22,296 nt of DNA from Nemertoderma westbladi (taxonomy: Eukaryota > Xenacoelomorpha > Nemertodermatida > Nemertodermatidae). Location of the stretch: NCBI GenBank assembly GCA_032718475.1, contig JAUCBJ010004572.1, forward strand, positions 1 through 22,296, in the 5' to 3' direction. This document shows positions 16,962 through 22,296 of this stretch, piece by piece. A program made the translations under genes and the position numbers. Position 1 is the stretch's first letter. Each line of letters opens with the position of its first letter. Below the pieces are notes generated by a model. The model did no database searches. It had not been told where the DNA came from and worked only from the letters and a program-made list of their open reading frames with translations.

Positions 16962-18940
16962 TTAGCAGCTGCAGAAACAGTTCCTGTATACCCTCGAAAC
17001 AGGAAAAGCGCCCCCTGGACTGACAACAAAATCCAGAAGTGCCGAAATGACCTATTTAAGGTGCAGAAAGAGTCCCGACTCAAACAGACTACAGCGGCCA
17101 AGAATGCAGTTAAGGCTGCATCTAGGTCACTGAACAGGCAGTACTCTGTTAATCTACAGGAGCTAATAAACCAACAGGTTGCTGACGACAGCAGGCAATC
17201 ATCCCAGGCATGGAAATCGATCAACTTGCTTACTGGGCGGAAAAGCCAACCAACCACCAAGGTTAAGGCTGAATCACCAGCCGATCGCCTCAATGGTTGG
17301 AAGGCCCACTTTGAAAAGCTCCTCAATAATGACAAGGTATTGCCTGATACCTTTATATAAGTAAAAGTGTCTGAGTCTTTACTCCCAGATATTCCCATTG
17401 GCGATATCTCCTTTGCAGAAGTGAAGGCTGCTGCAAAGAGCATTAAGACCAATCGTGCCAGTGGAGTAGATGGTGTTCCCCCTGAGGTCTTTAAAATACC
17501 TGAGTGTTTAAAGCTCATCTATCCCATCATAGTAGACATGTACCAAACAACAAGAGTCCCACAAGAAATGAAAACAAATAAGTTGGTGCCAGTTCCCAAG
17601 AAGGGTAACCTAGCACTCTATGGTTCTTTTTGGGAAATCTCATTGATCTCGATTGCTGCAAAGCTATACAATAGAATTCTATTAAATCGCATCAGGGATC
17701 CCATTGAGAGACTGCTCCATGGAAATCAGAATGGGTTCCGTAAAGGTCGTGGGACCATGGAGCCCATTTTGGCACTTAGAAGGATAATTGAAGAGTTATC
17801 AAAATAGAAAGACAGGCATCTGGCTGTTATCTTTGTTGACTTCTTCAAGGCCTTTGATTCAGTCTCCCGCTCACGTATGTTCAGCATACTTTCATTATAT
17901 GGGATTCCTGATGAAATTATTGCAGCAATCAGATCAGTATACGATGGTTCGACAACATTTGTGTCTACTGTTGATGGTGACACAGAACCATTTGAAGTGT
18001 TATGGGGTGTCCTCCAGGGAGACATACTTGCACCATACTTGTTCATAATTGTGGTTGACTATGTTCTACGCATGTCCTTAGATCATCATAATGATGATGG
18101 TGTGATGATAACTCCACCTACTGGCTCCAGAAGTCGAGGAAATCCTGCCAAGTACCTAAAGACTTTGCTGATGACTTAGGAGTACTCTCAGAATCACAGG
18201 GAGCCCAACGGCTCCTCAGCTCATTAGAACATGCTGCTTCTAGTGTTGGTCTTTTTATTAACTCCAGAAAGACCAAAGTTTTGACAGTTAACTTTGAAAG
18301 TTTTCAGCAAGTCTCTGATCGGATGAGCATAAGCTCAAAGGATGATATGCTTGAGCATGTGGACGACTTCTGTTACCTGGGATCATGGATCCGGAAGTCA
18401 GGTGAGGACCTTCGAATACGTAAGGGAAAGGCATGGGCAGCCTTGAATAGGCTTTCCAGGATTTGGAAGTCACCGAGAATTAATCGGAAACTTAAGGTCC
18501 GATTATTTAGAGCAGCAGTAGTTCCAGTACTCCTCTATGGGAGTCCATGCTGGGCTCTAACTGCTGAGGACACCAAATCTCTGGATGGCACATTCACAAG
18601 AATGCTTCGCCGGGTTCATTGTGTCAAGTATAATGCACACATCTCCAACCAGACACTATATAACATTGGAGGTGTCTCATTGGTTCCCCCAAGCTTGACA
18701 CTAGAACAAAATCGCCTCCGCTTTGCAGGACATTGCTTTCGCCGTGCGGACCAGCCAGTGCATAATCTTGTACTTTGGCAGCCTCATGGAGTGAATAAGC
18801 ATGGTGGACAGCCCATGACTTTCTTGAGACGCATCTTAAAAGACACTGACCTTGAAGATGCGGATGATCTAGCAAATGTCATTGGTGATAGGGAGTTGTG
18901 GTGGCGCAATTTTGTCGACAAGCCGGCACAGCATTCTTAA
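16962..18940 (+). pseudogene. LINE-C ORF2, reverse transcriptase and C-terminal region
   Basis: One frame runs from 16962 to about 18150, with stops TAA at 17358-17360 and TAG at 17805-17807. It carries the linker (AWKSINLLTGRK), RT motifs SGVDGVPPEVF, LVPVPKKG, ISLISIAAKLYNRILLNRI, NQNGFRKGRGT, VDFFKAFDSV and GVLQGDILAPYLF. A frameshift before 18160 moves to the frame with FADD at 18164-18175, the catalytic Asp pair. This frame stays open through the thumb (VDDFCYLGSWI, LLYGSPCWALT) to TAA at 18938-18940. The Asp in VDFFKAFD and the FADD pair are all present, so decay is by stops and shifts and not by loss of active-site residues. It is a dead copy. Confidence 0.85.
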
Positions 18941-19081
18941 AAATGCAGCTGCAATGCAGCATGCCGATACTAGTAGTAGTATCAGGCATAGGCAAAACAT
19001 ACTACAGTACAAAACCTACAAGAATAGACCAGTAGACTCTGGATACCTTTTCATGCGTGTGTTCTGGTGTTTGTGCTATAA

Positions 19082-19414
19082 ATGTTTGGGCTAGTGCAGC
19101 CCGGAGGTTACGGTAGTTCGTATACCTCAGTCCCTGAGCTAATTCCTCGTACATCCAGCTCTGCACGTAAGTGTCACAGCTGCTCATACAACTTTAAGCA
19201 ATCGGACGCAACCATTGTGAAGTGTTGGGCGATGTTGTCGTTTTCAGTTGGTGGACAGATAGAAACCAAACCGGTGTTCCAATATCTCCACTTTAATGAA
19301 CTCTGTTGCAAGGACCTCCACGAAATTAAAATATCCTCAGCAGCTAAGGAACTTCTAAAACCTGATGACTTTAAATCAATGGGAAAACACGGGATCGGAA
19401 TTATCCGCAACTAA
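19082..19414 (+). CDS. Unrecognised 110-residue ORF with a Cys/His zinc-site pattern
   Basis: The frame runs from ATG at 19082 to TAA at 19412-19414. C31 and C34 (KCHSC) followed by H70 and C75/C76 (YLHFNELCC) could form one zinc site. The end is lysine-rich (SMGKHGIGIIRN). A possible splice acceptor (GGGCTAGTGCAG) lies just inside the ORF near 19099, so it could also be a terminal exon starting there. It begins about 95 bases after the end of LINE-C, and the intervening DNA has no LINE motifs. I do not recognise the family. It may be host or part of another repeat. Confidence 0.35.
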   Translation: MFGLVQPGGYGSSYTSVPELIPRTSSSARKCHSCSYNFKQSDATIVKCWAMLSFSVGGQIETKPVFQYLHFNELCCKDLHEIKISSAAKELLKPDDFKSMGKHGIGIIRN

Positions 19415-20238
19415 AAAAATAATCGCTGCTTCTGTTATGCCATCGAGCGGACTATGGGCTGGTTGCTAGGCTACACTAAACTATGTTCCTAGATAAAGTG
19501 TTATTTTCGTTATTTTGTTACTTGTTAAATTTCTTGTTGAATTGTTAAACATTATATGTGCTTATTTCGTTATTGTGCTTATACTATACAGCCGCATATA
19601 CTAACTTTGTTTTATATTATTTATCTTATATTGTTCTACCCACAAAACCCCGTCATTCAAGTTGGTTTTATATGACTCACCCTTGCATGATTGATTGCGC
19701 TATAATGAATAAGATGTTATTTTAAAATTTGCTGTTTAAAATTCTTTAAAATTTAAAATTAACCATTTGCGCGAAACGCGATTTAAAATCCTTAAAATCC
19801 TTTACTTCAAGCATTCCACATTTCAACAAATTTGACCTAGCCGATGATGCTGAGATAGTGACGTTTAAACATTGAGGCAGATAGACGGACGGATAGATGG
19901 ACATTGCCGATCTGGTCCATACTAAACTGTGGGCACCCCCCCCCCCCCCCCCCCCATGACAGTCGGCCCTCGTGGCTCTCCCCATATCCTCTTCTAATTA
20001 CTGAGCTCATTATCTAATATTTAAAGTTAGAATAAACTTAAAAACCGCAAGTTAAAAGACACAAATTTCAATAAAACCGTATGTACTGTACGTTTTCTTA
20101 TTATTTATGCAATGACAAAAAACCGCAAGTCTTGTTGACTTATTAAGGCACTTACGGTCATTTACCTTTGTAGCACTTATGCGACTTACTGTATGGTCTT
20201 TTCACATTGCACGACAGAATTCACAGTTTTATTTAAAT
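19415..20238. other. AT-rich non-coding DNA with a C20 run
   Basis: No gene was recognised. It includes CTGGTTGCTAGGC near 19452 (shared with the insertion at 6699-6902), repeated TTTAAAAT blocks at about 19720-19800 with a short CGCG inverted repeat, and the C20 run listed below. Confidence 0.4.
19936..19955 (+). repeat. C20 homopolymer
   Basis: A run of 20 C, equivalent to a G20 run on the minus strand. It could form a G-quadruplex, and its length is uncertain in any assembly. Confidence 0.9.
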
Positions 20239-20249
20239 AAAAAAAAAAA
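20239..20249 (-). terminator. T11 run, possible RNA polymerase III terminator
   Basis: On the minus strand a run of 11 T begins 6 bases after the 3' acceptor arm of the tRNA-like sequence. Four or more T residues end pol III transcription. Confidence 0.45.
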
Positions 20250-20254
20250 CTTAA

Positions 20255-20323
20255 TCCGAGGTTGGTGTCGAACCCAGATCATGGGTCATAAGCTACGCAA
20301 TCATTTAACCACTACACCCCGGA
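20255..20323 (-). tRNA. tRNA-like sequence (pseudogene or SINE head)
   Basis: The 69-base segment has a 7-bp acceptor-type pairing (TCCGGGG with CCTCGGA, one G-T), an A-box-like TGTAGTGGTTAAATGA, and a B box GGTTCGACACC at 20274-20264. The T stem pairs poorly and no convincing anticodon stem could be folded. It is therefore not called as a working tRNA, and no anticodon is given. The T11 run just downstream fits pol III transcription. A tRNA pseudogene or the head of a tRNA-derived SINE are the main readings. Confidence 0.5.
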
Positions 20324-20405
20324 GCCATTATAACTCAAAATAATGGAATTGCAGTAGCATACTGGAAATTGGTCAAAATAGGTACAACATACCAATTTCG
20401 ACAAC

Positions 20406-20434
20406 TTCCCGTAGCATACGGTATGCTACGGGAA
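20406..20434. repeat. Near-perfect palindrome, 14-bp arms
   Basis: TTCCCGTAGCATAC is followed after a single G by GTATGCTACGGGAA. The pairing can be extended outward (CAAC/GTTG) with a small bulge. It could be a cruciform-forming site or the centre of a foldback element. Confidence 0.8.
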
Positions 20435-20585
20435 CTGTTGAGAATACGTACAAATACATACACATACGCGTTAACCACAAACCCGAACCAAACTTAAAAA
20501 GTAAAAGTTTGCGTGGGTGACAACTGATGTGAATTGTTCTAATTTTATTTTTTTTAATGATAATAAACAACCCCTGTCGGGGTAA

Positions 20586-20599
20586 ACGGCCATGGCCGT
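20586..20599. repeat. 14-bp perfect palindrome
   Basis: ACGGCCATGGCCGT is its own reverse complement. A CCCCTGTCGGGG hairpin lies about 10 bases upstream. Confidence 0.7.
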
Positions 20600-20802
20600 A
20601 AAAGAGAAGAGAGAACACACCAAGGGGATAAGACAACGCAATAAATATAAAATATTAGCACAGTAACTCTATAAAAATATTGTACTTAAAAATATTTCAC
20701 TGGTTTATTAGCAGTTTATTTTAAAAAAGAACATGAAAATAAGAAATAATAGGTAAAAATATGTACCGTGAAAGAAATATTTATGTTAATTTAAACTTTT
20801 CT

Positions 20803-21216
20803 TCAAGATGACGAGGCCAGGATTGATAAGGCAGGGGAATTTTGACATTGCAAGACGTGATACCGGTGATGTATAGGTTGGCCGCAGTCTTTGCACGAAC
20901 AGGTGTCTGAAATCTCGTGAATTCGCTCGTTAGTACATAGCTTGTGGTGAAACCCGTGTGAGGTAGTGCGAGTAAGAATGTGCCGATTGGATTGATTTGC
21001 CGCCTGTTTCCAAGTTGAGGTTTGAAAAGCTGGACCCTCAAGATAGCCTTCCGATATGAAATTTTGATGACGCCCTTCCCTAACAAGTTTGTACTGATAA
21101 GCTGTTTCTGTATTTAAAATATCTGGGTACTTAATTAAAATCGTTTCTATTAAAGTGTTCTGTCCTATTAAATTATGAGCTAAAGTAGAGGAAGCTGAGC
21201 TATGTAATCCATTCTT
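20803..21216 (-). pseudogene. LINE-like C-terminal fragment with Cys/His knuckle
   Basis: The frame has no ATG but is open for 137 codons, between TAA at 21219-21217 and TGA at 20805-20803. It reads TAYQYKLVREGRH, then SNRHILTRTTSHGFHHKL, then CSCKDCGQPIHHRYHVLQC. A stretch of 'R...TGH'-like sequence followed by C-x-C-x2-C...H-x3-H-x3-C is what the C-terminal ends of many LINE ORF2 proteins look like. No RT motif is present within reach, so this would be a short remnant. The assignment rests on pattern only. Confidence 0.4.
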
Positions 21217-21311
21217 TTAATGAATAATGCCTTAATCTTATCTAAGTCTTTCAAATTTGCCAAAGTTAAATATTTCGCAAAAGCATGTAGGGCATACAAT
21301 ACAGTTGGTTC

Positions 21312-21383
21312 AACTTTGCCTATAAATATTTTCATACCGGTTATACAATGTATAACCGCTATGAAAATATTTATAGCAAAGTT
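21312..21383. repeat. 72-base inverted repeat with ~35-bp stem
   Basis: The left arm (AACTTTGCCTATAAATATTT and on to GGTTATACA) pairs with the right arm (TGTATAACC to TATAGCAAAGTT) across a single unpaired base. There is one bulged base and one mismatch. A shorter direct repeat, GCAAAGTTCTAC, overlaps the right end. Confidence 0.9.
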
Positions 21384-21739
21384 CTACTTGCAAAGTTCTA
21401 CATTGTTCTAATTTTAACATCCCCAATTTTCATTCCGGGCCATCTTAACCCTATTAAACCCGGGGGGAGGGGTCAATATGAACACCCCGTGATTTTTTTG
21501 TTATAACTCTGAAACAAACGTATTTGGCATTTTTTTTTATAAATTTTATGGCATTTCCTAAAATTCTATTGTCTTCCTAATAGTGAAACCGTTTTCAAAA
21601 ATATTGGGAAGTTTTCAAGATATAGCACCATTTTTTAACCCTTCTTTTGGCACTTTTTTGAGACGTTTTTTGAAAATTACATTTCATGAAATATGATTTG
21701 AAACATCTCTATTTTTGATTAACACCGGTTTTTTGGTGT
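21384..21739. other. AT-rich non-coding DNA
   Basis: No gene was recognised. It is T-rich, with a short GC-rich patch (AAACCCGGGGGGAGGGG) near 21457. Confidence 0.4.
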
Positions 21740-22296
21740 TTGCCATTAGATGGAATTCATATAAATTGATCAAACTTTTTTTTTTCATCGGGTGCCAAAT
21801 TTTGGTTCCAGCACCAAATTTTGAAATATGTCAATTTTATAAATTCAATGTTTGAGTCTGTTTTTTGCACAAAAGGGGTTATTTGAGGTTCTGATTTCGA
21901 TGGAATGGAATATATACGAGGTGCACCAGGCGCATTTTTCGTTGCTGTGTGCAAAATTTGGTGCCAGCACGAAATTTTGAAAATCTATTCAATAGTTCAA
22001 TTGCTTGTGACAAGTTATTTCCCGCGTTTTAGAGGTTTACGGCGGTTCTGAATTCAATGGAATATATAATTATCGAACTAGACATCTCAAACTTGTATTT
22101 TTCGGAAGTGGGAGCAAAATTTGGTGCTTGCACCAAATGTTGAAAACATCAAATATATCATGTGATTGTGTCACCCTGTTTCTCGCTTTATACAGGTTTG
22201 TGAGGGTTCTGAATTCAATGGAATAAGAAAAAATTTCATAAAAGAGTTTTCAAACTTGTTAGCAATGTCAAACTTAATACTCAAACTTGTTATTAA
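21740..22296 (+). repeat. ~157-bp tandem repeat, about 3.5 units, open to the right
   Basis: A GGTTCTGA(A/T)TTC(A/G)ATGGAA block recurs at 21887, 22044 and 22205, with a degenerate earlier copy near 21747. Each unit contains an inverted repeat of AAATTTGGTGC with GCACCAAAT-type arms (about 21796-21824, 21953-21981 and 22114-22142). Arrays of this kind are satellite or transposon-internal repeats. The frame on the minus strand across it is not treated as a gene. Confidence 0.8.

Larger units (their letters stand above)
15265..18985 (+). mobile_element. LINE-C, nearly full-length but inactive RTE-like retrotransposon
   Basis: It holds a GC-richer 5' UTR (start estimated from the change in composition at about 15265), an endonuclease region, an RT region and a very short 3' UTR of about 45 bases ending in CTAGTAGTAGTA. 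A short 3' UTR and a trinucleotide tail fit RTE-like elements. The 3' limit is supported by the second copy at 5337-5962, where similarity stops at the same place. At least four frameshifts and several stops inactivate it. Confidence 0.8.
20324..20802. other. AT-rich non-coding DNA with palindromes
   Basis: No gene was recognised. It contains the palindromes at 20406-20434 and 20586-20599, and an 8-bp inverted repeat AAATTGGT...ACCAATTT at about 20365-20398. Confidence 0.4.

Noticed and set aside
16940-17518. Minus-strand 192-codon frame opposite LINE-C RT
   Set aside because: The plus strand carries clear RT motifs over the same bases; the minus frame shows no domain.
20255-20323. Functional tRNA gene with a named anticodon
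   Set aside because: The T stem pairs poorly and no anticodon stem was found, so only a tRNA-like sequence is reported.
20781-21086. Minus-strand ATG frame of 101 codons
   Set aside because: The overlapping frame at 20803-21216 is longer and carries the Cys/His knuckle.
21312-21383. MicroRNA precursor
   Set aside because: The loop is a single base and the stem is nearly perfect, unlike Drosha/Dicer substrates. Small-RNA data would be needed to reopen this.
21757-21954. Minus-strand 65-codon frame
   Set aside because: It lies across the ~157-bp repeat and its inverted repeats, and it does not continue into the next unit.

Overview
The window is eukaryotic, and most likely from an invertebrate metazoan. 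There are no operons or ribosome binding sites. Most of the coding-looking DNA belongs to retrotransposons (at least three non-LTR lineages and one LTR element), separated by minisatellites and AT-rich DNA. Short open stretches preceded by splice-acceptor-like sequence look like terminal exons of host genes, including a clear LDL-receptor class A (LDLa) module, which is typical of animals. No species is assigned.

Layout. 1-3486 (minus strand) is a two-ORF LINE, here called LINE-A. Its ORF1 (coiled coil plus RNA-binding domain) is intact. Its ORF2 is open for 634 codons and runs off the left edge; it carries a PHD finger, an APE-type endonuclease and the start of a reverse transcriptase. 3487-4990 holds a G22 run and eight copies of a ~100-bp repeat with a small conserved hairpin. 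5081-7925 is the wreck of an LTR retrotransposon resembling BEL/Pao: gag pieces, a decayed zinc knuckle, a retropepsin fragment and a 500-bp 3' LTR. Its pol is gone, a 5'-truncated LINE-C copy is nested in it, and a minisatellite inside it carries its own small insertion flanked by 7-bp direct repeats.

7995-8125 is a plus-strand terminal exon encoding the LDLa module. Facing it, 8712-9842 (minus) is an open frame made of about 43 octapeptide repeats from a 24-bp minisatellite. 10307-10660 is another possible terminal exon, with a tyrosine-containing acidic tail. 10870-15120 is a 41-bp satellite split in phase by LINE-B (11792-14017, minus), a dead element with an internal deletion that joins endonuclease to reverse transcriptase. 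15265-18985 (plus) is a nearly complete but multiply broken LINE-C, whose 3' part is about 95% identical in protein to the fragment at 5337-5962.

19082-22296 holds an unrecognised Cys/His ORF, a C20 run, a tRNA-like sequence followed by a T11 run, several perfect or near-perfect inverted repeats, a LINE-like C-terminal fragment, and a ~157-bp tandem repeat that runs off the right edge.

The genes do not form a pathway. The organising theme is nested insertion: LINE into LTR element, LINE into satellite, and LTR element near a host exon. The best candidates for real biology are the intact PHD-endonuclease-RT ORF, the LDLa exon and the octapeptide ORF.
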